Source: Saprospiraceae bacterium
GTDB taxonomy: Bacteria; Bacteroidota; Bacteroidia; Chitinophagales; Saprospiraceae
Reading direction: 5' to 3'
Length of the DNA: 64,000 nucleotides
Assembly (NCBI GenBank): GCA_016710625.1
Contig: JADJVK010000005.1
Coordinates: forward strand, 62,001-126,000
How positions within the stretch are numbered: position 1 is the stretch's first letter; every line of letters begins with the position of its first letter. The position numbers were made by a program, and so were the translations under genes. The notes beneath the pieces were generated by a model. It was not told the origin of the DNA. It ran no database searches and was given only the letters and a program-made list of their open reading frames with translations. Positions 1 to 10,491 of this stretch are shown one piece after another.

Positions 1-3000
1 TAACTCGCTGTAGCTCCTGATGGTCCTGATTTTAATTTCCAGGTGCCGCTTCCTACATCTATTTTTGCCTTCATCACATAGCTCTTACCACAAGTGTCTC
101 CTACTGGACCTGCATCTGGAATAGGGTTCTTATGCCATACCACTGGTGTCCCTGGTGATACTTGTAAACACTGCTCATTTAGATCAACCGAATCCGTTGG
201 CGAAATTCCTAATTGATTACCAGCTATTGGTGATATATAATATACTACATCATATTGCATCGTTGTCTTATCAAATCCAAACGTTCCTGTCTTGTTCCTT
301 CCTAAAAATGGTGGCTCTATTGTAGAACCGCTTCCGCCGTGCATCACAAATTCTTTTGTATCATTCCCATCATTTACATAGCCTCCTTTACTGATCGCTG
401 TCAACGGCTTATCTTCACAGGCATCCAGTTTTACATTACTTACTGTATCTGCCTTCGTCGTACAATCACATTTTCGTTTACCACTTAATGTGTCTCCAAA
501 ACAGCCAAAGGCATCTTGGGCTACAAATTTATAGGGCGTCTCGTTTGCTATCACTCCTGAGGTGAAACTATAAGGCGATACAGTCGCAGTACCTACTTGT
601 ACTCCTGTTATTGCATCATAGATCTTATACGGTGGCTTACAACCCGTTACATTAAAGGTGACCGTATAGGTGAAATCTATTAGATTACATTTCTCTTTTG
701 AGTTTACTATCGTTGGTGGCTCACTAAAGTCTAGTGTGACTGTTGCACTATCTATACATCCAAAATTATTCTCCGTCCAACTAAATACATAAGCTCCACA
801 TACGGTTACATTCACTCCTGAGGTCGGACTCGTTGAATTCGCTATATTTGCTAATCCTCCTACTGGTCCACTTACCAATTTCCACACTCCTGTTCCTACA
901 CTTGGTATTGCACCAAAGGTTCCTGTAAATCCACATATCTGTTGGGCTATGCCTGCATTCGCTTTCGGTACTTCATTTATCGTTACTGCATAATCTACCT
1001 GTGGTGTTCCACACTCATTTATCGCAATTACGGATACCGTCTGTGACCCAAACGTATTCCAATCTACTGTGATGCTTTTCGTCCCTTGACCTCCAGTGAT
1101 GACACCTCCTGAGGACACCAACCACGAATACGTTATTCCTGGTCTTAATGTGTCTATACTGTAAACCGCTCCCTTCGTTCCTGCACATAATGCTTTTGGG
1201 CCATCTATTACTGGAGGCACTGGCGGTAGCTTTACTTTTACATTGATATTGAAAAAGGGGCCCTCTCCACATGGGTTTACCAATTTTACACTTACATCTC
1301 CTGCTTTTATCCAATTGATCCTTACGGTATCTGCTATATCAGAGCCGATTATATTCCCTATCCCTGATGGTACTAATACCCATTTGAAATTCGCATTTGT
1401 CGTATCATTCGTTATGGCAAAATACGAACTCGTATCTCCCAAACATACATCCGTTGGTCCCTCTATCTTCGTTATATCTCCAGGTAATCCCAATATCCTT
1501 ATCGGTATATCTCTTATTCGTTCTGCACATATATTCGTCGCCTTTATACTTATATTCCCTGGCAAAGCATTGTTTGGCCAATCTACTGTGATACAATTCG
1601 CTCCAGGGCCCGATACAAATGTCGCTGGGGTAGGGACACTCCATACATATGTCGTATTCTTCTCCGGATTTGTTATACAATATACTGTCTGTGACCCTGC
1701 ACATACGCCTAATGGTCCACTTACTTGTGGTACCGCTGGCAAGCCTGTTATTGTTATCGTATCACATAGCATTGCACTCTTTTGTCCACAGGCATTTATT
1801 GCCTGTGTACATAATATCTGTCTCGGCGCATTCACGATTAATGTCGCTGTCGTTGTCTTACTTATCGTATCATTTTGCGGCTTCCTTAACCATCGGTATT
1901 GTAGATTCGGATCCGGATTCGTTATATTAAATGTATAACTCTGTCCAGCACAATATGTCCCACTATAATCAAAAATAGGCCCGTTGGGTGGCTGTGAATC
2001 TGATGGATCTACTATCGCTTCCTTCGATATCCCTACACAGGTCTTCGTCTTTATTACTCCCTTCCCATCTTTATAATTGATGACCAACGTTATCTTTAAT
2101 CGATAGCGACCTGATTGCGTCACCGTAAACGTGTCCTTCGTCGCTCCTACTATATCCGCCCATCCAGGTCCAGGGGCAGGGGTGTAATTCTGCCAATTAT
2201 ATGTTACTGATTTAACAGCTAATGGATCATCTGGTATCCAATATGAACTTTTGCCATCTAATTTTACCTTCGAATTTGGACATGGTAACTTGTAATAGGC
2301 CGGCGATACTACCGGCGATATCGATATCGGTATTATGAAAAATATCTTCGTCGTATCACATTTTGATGGATTTAAATTCCCATTTTGGGATGGCTTTGCT
2401 TTACAGATTACCTCATGTGGCCCTGACATCGTACTATCATATTCTATATCACATATCTTTATCTTCTCTCCAGGACACAATGGTATCTCTCCTAAATCTA
2501 TTATAGTATCACATATCTGTGTAACCTTTAAGTTTACTATATACAAACAGCCATCTTTGTCTGTTTTATCTATTTTATAATATTCAGGATTCAAACATGG
2601 ATTCCCCGGCACAAATGGACCTCCAGGTAATGTGTCATTTTCATAATATGGCTGATTGGGACATAACTTAATTGCTATATCACGGTCTGGTGGCATCTTG
2701 ACTGTGATCGTAATACACGTCTTACCAGTCGTAAAGCACCCATTCGAACCCTCCGCACACAATCGTACCGTTCCTGTCGATCTAAATAATATCTTTTACT
2801 TTGAATCTATCCGGTCCTGTGATTGACACATTTGTACCCGGGATTACTGGATCATTATCTATAAATTGATCTCCTTGTGTATTTATTATCTCTGCATCTC
2901 CTGATTCTATTGTCCAGTTAATTACTGTTGCACATGGCTCCGGTGGAACAATAATAAAATTCTTTATCAGATGGACACGGATATTGATTCTGCCAGCTAG

Positions 3001-3517
3001 TAAATGCTAAAGGTGGCCATTTAGGTAAATTATTCGGCGGATTTGATATCGCTCCTACTGGGCTTACTGTAATTTGTACAGGACATACAGCTCCATTACA
3101 ACCGTCAATCCTTAAATAATAAGTTTGTCCAGGTATAAATGTAACTGCACCTCCAACGGTTGGAGTACCCCCACAATCTACATCACAATCTAATGGTGTA
3201 GCAGCACAGTTATCATGTATTAATGCCTGTACACCATCTCCTGATGAACAACTTCCAATTATCGCTACTGTAATCTCTAGATTTGCTTGATTTGGCATAA
3301 ATGCTATCCATAAATCATTATGTACTCCCCATGTTTGTCCATTTGGACATGTTATAGGTTCACCGCCTGCTGAAAAGCCCGCTGTAGTAGTGATAAATCC
3401 ATCCATACACAACTTCGGTGCATTTGCACATGCATCTGATGGCGTACAATTGTTTTGTCCTATAATATCAATTGATACAATAAATAATGAAAATAATAAG
3501 AATAAAAGTCGTTTCAT
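1..3517 (-). pseudogene. Giant PKD-repeat surface adhesin, partial and frameshifted
   Basis: A secreted multidomain protein reads right to left and leaves the window at position 1 without a stop. It starts at the ATG at 3517, which gives a classic signal peptide (MKRLLFLLFSLF..., ending near IIGQ); an upstream start would bury it. After an N-terminal Cys-rich domain come repeated PKD-like modules with the pattern GP..VC.G...Y....Y.W..., I.VDW and N.CG. Such proteins in Bacteroidota usually end in a gliding-motility/T9SS C-terminal domain, which here would lie beyond the left edge. The frame breaks twice: in the AAAA run at 2956-2959 (frame 1 stops at 2918) and near 2785-2800 (frame 2 stops at 2782). 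Correcting each by one base gives a continuous reading; from about 2780 to 1 there is no stop. Adhesin role is inferred from the architecture. Codon use is unlike the neighbours. Confidence 0.8.
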
Positions 3518-3640
3518 ATATACAATATTGAAAGTGTTTGTGGATAAACTTTTTGAACAAATTTTCAAAAAGTTTATTTTACAATTAAACTTGAATTAAT
3601 AGTATTGATACAATAAATTGAATATATGCTGCCTTCCTTA

Positions 3641-3677
3641 AAATAAAAAAGGTGATAGTTAATTAAAACTACCACCT
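3641..3677 (-). terminator. Rho-independent terminator after susCD
   Basis: In minus-strand RNA, AGGTGGTAGTT pairs with AACTATCACCT across a 6-nt loop, including one G-U pair, and is followed by a T-rich tail (CCTTTTTTATTTT). The G-U pair exists only in the minus orientation, so this terminates the susC-susD transcript and separates it from the adhesin gene. Confidence 0.8.
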
Positions 3678-3700
3678 AGAAATTATCTATAAAATAAAAA

Positions 3701-4993
3701 TTATATACTTGGATCTGCCGGTGTGTTTGGATTGTTATCTCTTTCAGAATTAGGATATGGATAGAAATTTCTATTTCTTTCAGCTCCAGCATCAGTTGGT
3801 CCTGGTCTGCCGAATCTTCTACTATCATCCAATTTTAAACCAGAATTGAATAATTCTATACATCTATTTTTATAAATTTGAAGCAAAACTGCATCTTTAT
3901 CAACAGCTCCAGAATAGTCTGAAAGATTTGCATTCACATTAAAAATATCAGTTTTTTTCGTCAATACTTTATTTAACTCTGTAATAGCACCAGGTACATC
4001 ATTATTTCTAGCTAAACATTCTGCTTTAATCAATATTATCTCTCCAGGTAGATACAAAGGAATTTTATCTACATTTGATGTAAAAAATCCTTTTCCTTCA
4101 TTAGCAGTCGTGGTGAAAGTTAATGATTTTAAATAAAACAACAATCTTCCATCCGTTGCATCAGGGGCTAAAGCTCCTGTTAATCCTAACTTATTATCAA
4201 CTGGTTCACAAACATTTACATTCGAATAATGGGTTTCGAAAATTGGATTTTTACTAACTGCATCGAATGTAAATTCAGATTTCTTTGTTAAATCCACTTT
4301 ATTCGCAGCAGCAAATGCTTTGTCATAATTATTTAACATTAAATAAGTTCTAGCTATCAAAGCATTAAAAGTGGAAGGAAAATCAATACCCCCTTGTAAG
4401 CCTGAACTAAATGTTGCTTTTGATGAAGCGGTCAATCCAGATTCAAATAAAGAAACTGCTTCTGCCAAAACTTCCGCCCTAGGAGAAAAAGTAGCAGCCT
4501 TTCCAACATTTATTGGAGCTTGCTCCCAAAAAGTTCCTAATTGCAACAAAGACAATCCTTTATAAAGATTAGCATAACAAATCAATCCATTTCGAGTTGC
4601 CGTATCGCCCACAAATCCTAAATTATTTATAATTAGATTTGCACTCGATTTTACTAAATTACATTGCTCCCATAATCTTGAAACTACGGCATTGTTACCA
4701 ATTACATTACCCTTTCCAGCTTGAAGGTTCGCTTCATCCGTATTTCCTTGATTCAAAACCAACCACTCATTGGTAGTTAGTGCATTTGCAGTGATATAAG
4801 AATAGATTGGAGAGGTTCTACTGACACTATATCGGTATTGCAATCCATTTGCCAATGCAATCAATCCATTCACATCTTTTACAACCGTAGATTCCGTTGC
4901 TTGACTCGGATTGAGATATTCTTCCTTTGTACAAGATACAATTAATATACTTGAAACGAAAGTTAGAAAAAATAACTTGAATATATTTTTCAT
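3701..4993 (-). CDS. susD: SusD/RagB-family nutrient-binding outer-membrane lipoprotein
   Basis: This is the cell-surface substrate-binding partner of the SusC-type transporter encoded just upstream (26-nt gap, same strand). The 430-residue product begins with a lipoprotein signal peptide and a lipobox ending at Cys21 (ILIVSC), then the Asn/Ala-rich helical TPR-like fold typical of SusD, including an early NGLIALANGLQYRYS segment and a conserved C-terminal region with KAECLARN and RCIELFNSGLKLDDSRR. SusD proteins act as a lid on the SusC barrel and capture glycans, peptides or other oligomers. No glycoside hydrolase, peptidase or anti-sigma factor lies beside the pair, so the substrate cannot be named. 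Family assignment is firm; the symbol denotes the family, not starch specificity. Confidence 0.92.
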   Translation of the reverse strand: MKNIFKLFFLTFVSSILIVSCTKEEYLNPSQATESTVVKDVNGLIALANGLQYRYSVSRTSPIYSYITANALTTNEWLVLNQGNTDEANLQAGKGNVIGNNAVVSRLWEQCNLVKSSANLIINNLGFVGDTATRNGLICYANLYKGLSLLQLGTFWEQAPINVGKAATFSPRAEVLAEAVSLFESGLTASSKATFSSGLQGGIDFPSTFNALIARTYLMLNNYDKAFAAANKVDLTKKSEFTFDAVSKNPIFETHYSNVNVCEPVDNKLGLTGALAPDATDGRLLFYLKSLTFTTTANEGKGFFTSNVDKIPLYLPGEIILIKAECLARNNDVPGAITELNKVLTKKTDIFNVNANLSDYSGAVDKDAVLLQIYKNRCIELFNSGLKLDDSRRFGRPGPTDAGAERNRNFYPYPNSERDNNPNTPADPSI

Positions 4994-5019
4994 ATTTTTA
5001 ATTCAATTTAATTTTAAAA

Positions 5020-8000
5020 TTAGAAACTAGCTCTTACTGAAAATTGGAAAGTTTTTGGTACTGGAACATTTCCAAAATCAATTCCTTTTAACACATCTGA
5101 AACACCACCAGCATTTGTTTCTGGATCATAGCCACTATAATTATCAAAAGAATATAAATTTCTTCCAATCAATGTTATTGACAATTCTGATACACCTTTA
5201 ATGGTTTTTTCAGGGAAAGTATAACCAATTGAGATCTCTCTCAATTTTGTAAACGAACCAGATTCTACTCTCCACTCTTCAACTGGATATATCGAATGAA
5301 TATATCCTCTAGGTAATTCGCCTTTTAATTCTTTCTCTGAGTAATCCCCAATTCCAACTCCTTGACGAGTTCTCTTATCAGCATTGAAAACGTCTGCACC
5401 ATACACACCATCAATCAAAAATCCGAAATTGAATCTTTTATAAGTGAAATTAGTTCCTACTGATAAGGTGAAATCTGGATTCGGATTACCGATTATTTTT
5501 CTAAGAGCTGTACCTGTTGGCAAACCATTAGCGTCTCTTTTAGGTGTATATAATACGCCACCAAGAACATAACTACCTGCCGGAATTGCATCTCCAGCTT
5601 TATAATTAACAGCTGTTCCTTTTTCAGTTTGCTCAAGTCCCCATTGATTTTTAATTGTATTTCCATTGGCATCTCTTGCAAAGTAGGTGCCATAGAAGAC
5701 AGAAGAAGGTTGTCCTTCTATCAAAAATATTGGTGCACCACTCACTGTATTAATAGCAACAACAGGCGAACCAAGACTCACAATTTTATTTTTATTTGTA
5801 CTATAAGCACTATAAATATTCCAATTGAAAGACTTATTTTTTATAATATTATAATTTAAAGCAACTTCATAACCATTGTTTGTCATTTTTCCTAGATTAT
5901 CTAATTTACTCGTACCACCTTCAGAAGCAGCAAGTTGTCTATTGATAATTAAGTCGAAAACATTTTGTGAATAAGCTGAAAAGCTCAGATTCAATTTGTT
6001 TTTAAGAAAACCTAAATCCATTCCACCTTCCAATTCTCTAGTTCTTTCAACTTTTATATCATTATTACCAATCTTCGAGTTAGTTACAAAGGTGTTTTTT
6101 CCAAGATATGGTGCTGAATTTAAAGAAGTGATTCTATCTTCTGGGAAAATGGAATTTAATCCACCAGATTCTCCAAATGAAGCTCTTAATTTAAAGCCAT
6201 TCCACCAATTTGACATCTTACTATTTTTCCAAAAACCAGACTCAGATAAAACATAACTCAAACTTCCTTTCGAATAAAATTGATTTCTATTTTGTACAGA
6301 AAAAGCAACCGAGTTATCTAATCTTCCAGCAAGTGTTAAAAACAATTGGTTATTGTAACCAAAAGTTTCTTGTAAGAAATAGCCATCTACCCATCTTCTT
6401 TTCAAATCATATGTAGTTTGTCTATTGGAAGAACCGACAACTGTAGAAACTGTTGGTAATAAATTTTCACCATTAGATTGAGTATAATCAAATCTTTGGT
6501 TTTGGTAATTGTAACCCATTACCGTATTAGAACTAAAGTTTCCAAACTTTTTATTATAAGTAATATTTATATCAGTATTGTAAATAAAGGAAAGATTATT
6601 TACTGTTGAAGCATAACCATTTGCATAATAAGCTGGATTCACCCCTGCATAAGGATAAATGGGAATGTATTGATTTCCTAACTGAGAAAATGCATCGCAA
6701 CCAACTATGAAATCCACTTGCAAACCATTAATCGGGAATAAGCTCAATTTCGCATTACTCATTACTCTATTTACAATCTGATTCATTTTGAATGTTTCGA
6801 TAATAGATAATGGATTGATCCTGGTTGGCTCCAATCCTTTCAGATTCCCGTTTGCATCTCTTGCAGTCGCATCCCAAATGTTATTGGTAATATTAATTCC
6901 ATTAATTGGGCTATAGAATACATTTCCTGTTGGAACTTCTTTTGCATTACTTCTAATCAAATTTAATCCAACGGATACGGATGCCCAAGAATTAATGATT
7001 TGGTCAATATTTGCTCTTAAACCAATTCTTGAAAAATCTGTATTTTTGATAATACCTTGGTTATTCATATAGGATGCACCAATAAAGTATTTTGTTTTTT
7101 CTGAGCCTCCAGATACATTTACATAATCATCTGTCCCAATTCCAGCTTGAAAAATATTGTCTTGATAATCGTATCTAGTAACATCCACCAAATTAGTTGC
7201 CAAATCAGCGACAGCACCATCTCTAGTTATAGAAACAAAAGTAGCTGATGGATTGGCAGCTTTTTGTGCTGCATTTAGACCAGTAATATTCCCTAATCTC
7301 AAAGAAGCAAACCCAAATTGTTTGCCATAAGTTGAAATATACACTTTTTTTCTCAATTCATTGATATTCATACTCATACCAACAGTTACTTTAGGTTTCC
7401 CTAAAGCACCTCTTTTGGTTGTAATCAAAACTACACCATTTGCAGCTAATGAGCCATAAATCGCCGCAGCAGCAGCACCATTAATAATATTAAAAGACTC
7501 AATATCATTTGGGTTGATGTCTGCTAATCGAGGCGTACCAACTTGAGCTTCACCTGAAGGGTTTCCTGTTTGAGTGACAGCCACTGAACTATTACTGACA
7601 ATAATTCCATCAATTACGTAAAGTGGATCAGAGCCTCCAGAGATGGAATTCACCCCTCTCAGATTCACATTAATCCCACCAGCAGGATCACCAGAAACTT
7701 GAGTGATTTTAGCACCAGGCACTCTACCTTGTAAAGCTGAAATGACATTCCCAGTACCAGATTTTTCAATATCTTTTGCATTTACAGAATTTACCGCATT
7801 ACCTAGTTGCCTTCTGCTTGATGTCAAAGTAGAACCAACCACTAGCACTTCATCCAATTTCATTGCATCATCAGATAAAACCATATCAACTGTAAGAGAA
7901 GTGTTATTATCGTTTATATTGACACTAGATTGTTGGGAGGAATAGCCTAGATAGGAAAATTTTAAGGGATATTCCCCACTCTTGACGGAACCTGTGAAAG

Positions 8001-8199
8001 AGTAATTACCATCATAATCGGTAATTGTTCCTACTCCAGTGCTCCCCAAAAGGATATTTACACCAATGAGCGGTTCGTTTTTGTTGTCGGTTACTTTTCC
8101 TTTGATCATAAATGTAGTTTGCGACCAAGCAACATTACTACAAATTATGACAAGACCTAAAGTGATTGTTGTCAACCAAATTTTGTACATTTTTTGCAT
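5020..8199 (-). CDS. susC: SusC/RagA-family TonB-linked outer-membrane transporter
   Basis: A 1059-residue TonB-dependent receptor that imports the ligand captured by the adjacent SusD. A signal peptide (to about residue 27) is followed by a carboxypeptidase-regulatory-like domain (about 29-110, IKGKVTDNKNEPLIGVNI), a plug domain with the SusC signatures LQGRVPGAKI, VNLRGVNS and DPLYVIDGIIV (about 115-265), and a long 22-strand barrel ending in an aromatic residue (SVRASF). The length is normal for the family. The first ATG is used, though a second ATG three codons on is equally possible. It is the first gene of a two-gene operon with susD and is preceded by a TATATTTG -7 box. No sigma/anti-sigma pair or hybrid sensor is next to it. 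Confidence 0.95.
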   Translation of the reverse strand: MQKMYKIWLTTITLGLVIICSNVAWSQTTFMIKGKVTDNKNEPLIGVNILLGSTGVGTITDYDGNYSFTGSVKSGEYPLKFSYLGYSSQQSSVNINDNNTSLTVDMVLSDDAMKLDEVLVVGSTLTSSRRQLGNAVNSVNAKDIEKSGTGNVISALQGRVPGAKITQVSGDPAGGINVNLRGVNSISGGSDPLYVIDGIIVSNSSVAVTQTGNPSGEAQVGTPRLADINPNDIESFNIINGAAAAAIYGSLAANGVVLITTKRGALGKPKVTVGMSMNINELRKKVYISTYGKQFGFASLRLGNITGLNAAQKAANPSATFVSITRDGAVADLATNLVDVTRYDYQDNIFQAGIGTDDYVNVSGGSEKTKYFIGASYMNNQGIIKNTDFSRIGLRANIDQIINSWASVSVGLNLIRSNAKEVPTGNVFYSPINGINITNNIWDATARDANGNLKGLEPTRINPLSIIETFKMNQIVNRVMSNAKLSLFPINGLQVDFIVGCDAFSQLGNQYIPIYPYAGVNPAYYANGYASTVNNLSFIYNTDINITYNKKFGNFSSNTVMGYNYQNQRFDYTQSNGENLLPTVSTVVGSSNRQTTYDLKRRWVDGYFLQETFGYNNQLFLTLAGRLDNSVAFSVQNRNQFYSKGSLSYVLSESGFWKNSKMSNWWNGFKLRASFGESGGLNSIFPEDRITSLNSAPYLGKNTFVTNSKIGNNDIKVERTRELEGGMDLGFLKNKLNLSFSAYSQNVFDLIINRQLAASEGGTSKLDNLGKMTNNGYEVALNYNIIKNKSFNWNIYSAYSTNKNKIVSLGSPVVAINTVSGAPIFLIEGQPSSVFYGTYFARDANGNTIKNQWGLEQTEKGTAVNYKAGDAIPAGSYVLGGVLYTPKRDANGLPTGTALRKIIGNPNPDFTLSVGTNFTYKRFNFGFLIDGVYGADVFNADKRTRQGVGIGDYSEKELKGELPRGYIHSIYPVEEWRVESGSFTKLREISIGYTFPEKTIKGVSELSITLIGRNLYSFDNYSGYDPETNAGGVSDVLKGIDFGNVPVPKTFQFSVRASF

Positions 8200-8248
8200 A
8201 AATAACTAGTTTAAAATAGATTAATATTTTTCAATAATAGCAATTACG

Positions 8249-8256
8249 CAAATATA
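8249..8256 (-). promoter_or_regulatory. -7 promoter box upstream of susC
   Basis: Minus-strand TATATTTG matches the Bacteroidota -7 consensus TAnnTTTG and lies about 50 nt before the susC start. No good TTTG -33 box is visible at the usual spacing. Confidence 0.45.
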
Positions 8257-8476
8257 ATTTTATAAAACTATATATTTATAATTTAATTAAAATAAAAATT
8301 ATCAAAAAATAAAATGTTAATTTATGTTAAAAATAATTTATAATATTTGAATACCATAGTTTATCTTTGTGTTTAGATTCTATTCTATTAACATATCCAT
8401 TTTTTTAAATTGCCAGATTGGCTTACCCATTTCCATTTGAAAGTTTTTTAATAAAAACTAACTAAATTATAATTGT

Positions 8477-8569
8477 ATGTTAATTATTGGTATTGTAGCT
8501 TTCGCATTTTTAGTATGCGGAATTTTGATTGGACTAAATAGAGTAAGTGTCGTAAAATATAAAAGATAG
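8477..8569 (+). CDS. Possible 30-residue membrane peptide
   Basis: A short reading frame (ATG at 8477, TAG at 8567-8569) encodes a single hydrophobic helix (IIGIVAFAFLVCGILIGL) followed by a basic tail VKYKR, the layout of small inner-membrane proteins. It sits in the 422-nt gap between susC and the next minus-strand gene. A possible -7 box (TATCTTTG, 8362-8369) lies upstream with a TTTG only 12 nt before it, too close for a good promoter. No terminator or ribosome-binding site is evident. I do not recognise the peptide. The rest of the gap is AT-rich and featureless. Confidence 0.3.
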   Translation: MLIIGIVAFAFLVCGILIGLNRVSVVKYKR

Positions 8570-8621
8570 AATCAAATTTATTCTAATATAGGTTGGACAT
8601 ATTTATAACAATGAGAAAAAA

Positions 8622-9374
8622 TTAAGACTCATCATATTGATCGTTGTCTGATTCTTTGTTTTTTCTAAGTTTGTCAATGATTTCATTAGTCATGATTTCA
8701 GATGGGAAGAATCCATTGGTAACAAAAAAATTCTTCAAGAAAATATTAATCAATTCATTACATCTTGCTGTAATATCATCTATAATATTTGCTAAATTCT
8801 TTTCTAAAGGAACTAAAGCAGTCACCGACAAATGGCTATTGTAATAATTGATGGTTTCTATTTCGCAATTATTTTCTTTTAAAATTTCATCCACTTCAGC
8901 AGTAAGTAATCTTTGAATCGCATTGCTTAACTCTTGATCAGAAGTCAAAACAATCATAAAGAAATACCTTAAACGCCTGCCTTTCCCACCTAAACCAGTA
9001 ATAATCAAGCCAGCATTATTATCTGTCAGTTGATTTTCGATCAGATGACGACTTTGATTAAAAGCCAATGCAGAAAAGGGTTTTTCTTCCTCACTACAAT
9101 TTTGATAGTAAGCTTCTACAATTCTGAAGGCAATTACATTCTTAATGGTGGCTAATTTAGCTAAAACTTTTTCCTTTACTTTAACCGAAGTTTCAGGATC
9201 CAATAACTTTTCTTTCAAAGGCAGGATCTCGTCATCTCCCAATTCATATTTGTTCAGCTTATTAGAAATACTAATAAATCGTTGCATAATATCTGGATGA
9301 ACCCCATGTTCAGCGACAGTGAAATTTCCAGATATTTGATTTAAAAAGTATTCTAAATTCTGATTGTTATCCAT
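8622..9374 (-). CDS. Conserved-looking hypothetical cytoplasmic protein
   Basis: I do not recognise this 250-residue protein. It has no signal peptide or membrane segment and looks mostly helical, with charged Lys/Glu-rich stretches. A central Gly-rich turn (IITGLGGKGRRLRYFFMIVLTS, about 130-151) precedes a hydrophobic strand, and the C-terminus is acidic and disordered (KNKESDNDQYDES). It starts at the first ATG. It stands alone between the susC promoter region and a T9SS cargo gene on the same strand, and nothing in the context points to a function. Confidence 0.75.
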   Translation of the reverse strand: MDNNQNLEYFLNQISGNFTVAEHGVHPDIMQRFISISNKLNKYELGDDEILPLKEKLLDPETSVKVKEKVLAKLATIKNVIAFRIVEAYYQNCSEEEKPFSALAFNQSRHLIENQLTDNNAGLIITGLGGKGRRLRYFFMIVLTSDQELSNAIQRLLTAEVDEILKENNCEIETINYYNSHLSVTALVPLEKNLANIIDDITARCNELINIFLKNFFVTNGFFPSEIMTNEIIDKLRKNKESDNDQYDES

Positions 9375-9456
9375 TTATGAATTAAATTTCTGCAAACCTA
9401 AATGAATTATTTAAATATATCAACAATTTAGTTTTATAAAAGTTATTTTGGAAAAA

Positions 9457-10491
9457 CTATATTTTGATTACTTTCTTAATCAGTTGATTGTTATTGAATA
9501 AAACCTTTACAAAATAAATTCCACTATCCACACTGGAGAAATAAATTAAATTTAGATTATAATCAATTGGAATTTCAATATTTTTCCCAGCTACATCAAT
9601 TACTGATATTTTTGCTTTTGAAATATCGAAATTATTATCCATTCTAACTATACTTGAAGTTGGATTAGGATATACTTCCAAATAATTTTCGGCTAAATCA
9701 TTATTAGCTGATGATCCAATAAATAATTTTTTAACAATGGTATCAGAACAGCCATTATCTGAAGCAGCAATTAGAGTGATATCATAAGTACCATTAACAT
9801 TATATATATGTGATGGATTGGACAATTTAGAGTTTACACCATCACCAAAATTCCAAGAATAGCTATTTGCACCAGTCGTTGTATTTGTCAAATTTACTCC
9901 TTTTGCTCCCACCAAACTCAAATCGAAGTTCGCATCTGGGGCATTTAACTTTTTCACATAAACAAAATTAGAAAATCTTACACATTCGTTTTTCGAGATT
10001 TCGATTCTGTAATTTCCTGTGCTATTTGCATCATAATTTTCGTCATTTGCTCCATCTATTTGAACATCATATTTGTACCACTGAATATTCCAACCAGACT
10101 GGTCAGTTAAATTAGAGGAAATTAATACTGTTTCATTTGGGCAAAATGATGTCTTTGGCACACTTAACTCTACTGTAGGAAAATCTATGGTTGTGACAGT
10201 TATTTCTTCAGACCAAGCTGTACAATTAGGGTCAGCAATACTTGTAGCTAAAACTTTATAAACACCAGGTGCATTGATATATGCAGAATAATTATCTGCA
10301 AATTCAAATACATCATTATTTTTATACCATACTATATTGGAAGGGACATTTACTTTGGGTTGCACTAAATAATTTGCTCCTTTACAAATCTCTAACTTTG
10401 ATTTTGTGTTGGTAGTAATTTTAAGATCACATTGACCAAATAAGTTGATTACACTAATTAAACCCAAAAAAGTGAATACTAAGTTTTTCAT
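9457..10491 (-). CDS. Secreted PKD-domain protein with T9SS sorting domain
   Basis: A 344-residue secreted protein. It has a signal peptide (cleavage near LFGQ), two Ig-like modules with conserved Cys (SFCPNETVLISSN...), a PKD domain (about 185-260) with the hallmark NSYSWNFGDGVNSKLSNPSH and YNVNGTYDITL, and a C-terminal T9SS type A sorting domain (about 270-344) containing LEVYPNPTSS, GIYFVKV and a basic end (KKVIKI). T9SS cargo with this tail is carried across the outer membrane and usually anchored or released at the surface. It is probably an adhesin or matrix protein; no catalytic motif is visible. Confidence 0.88.
   Translation of the reverse strand: MKNLVFTFLGLISVINLFGQCDLKITTNTKSKLEICKGANYLVQPKVNVPSNIVWYKNNDVFEFADNYSAYINAPGVYKVLATSIADPNCTAWSEEITVTTIDFPTVELSVPKTSFCPNETVLISSNLTDQSGWNIQWYKYDVQIDGANDENYDANSTGNYRIEISKNECVRFSNFVYVKKLNAPDANFDLSLVGAKGVNLTNTTTGANSYSWNFGDGVNSKLSNPSHIYNVNGTYDITLIAASDNGCSDTIVKKLFIGSSANNDLAENYLEVYPNPTSSIVRMDNNFDISKAKISVIDVAGKNIEIPIDYNLNLIYFSSVDSGIYFVKVLFNNNQLIKKVIKI

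Noticed and set aside
1243..1938. Long open plus-strand frames opposite the PKD adhesin
   Set aside because: They arise from the purine-biased codon use of the minus-strand gene; the products have no domain character and the minus strand encodes clear PKD repeats.
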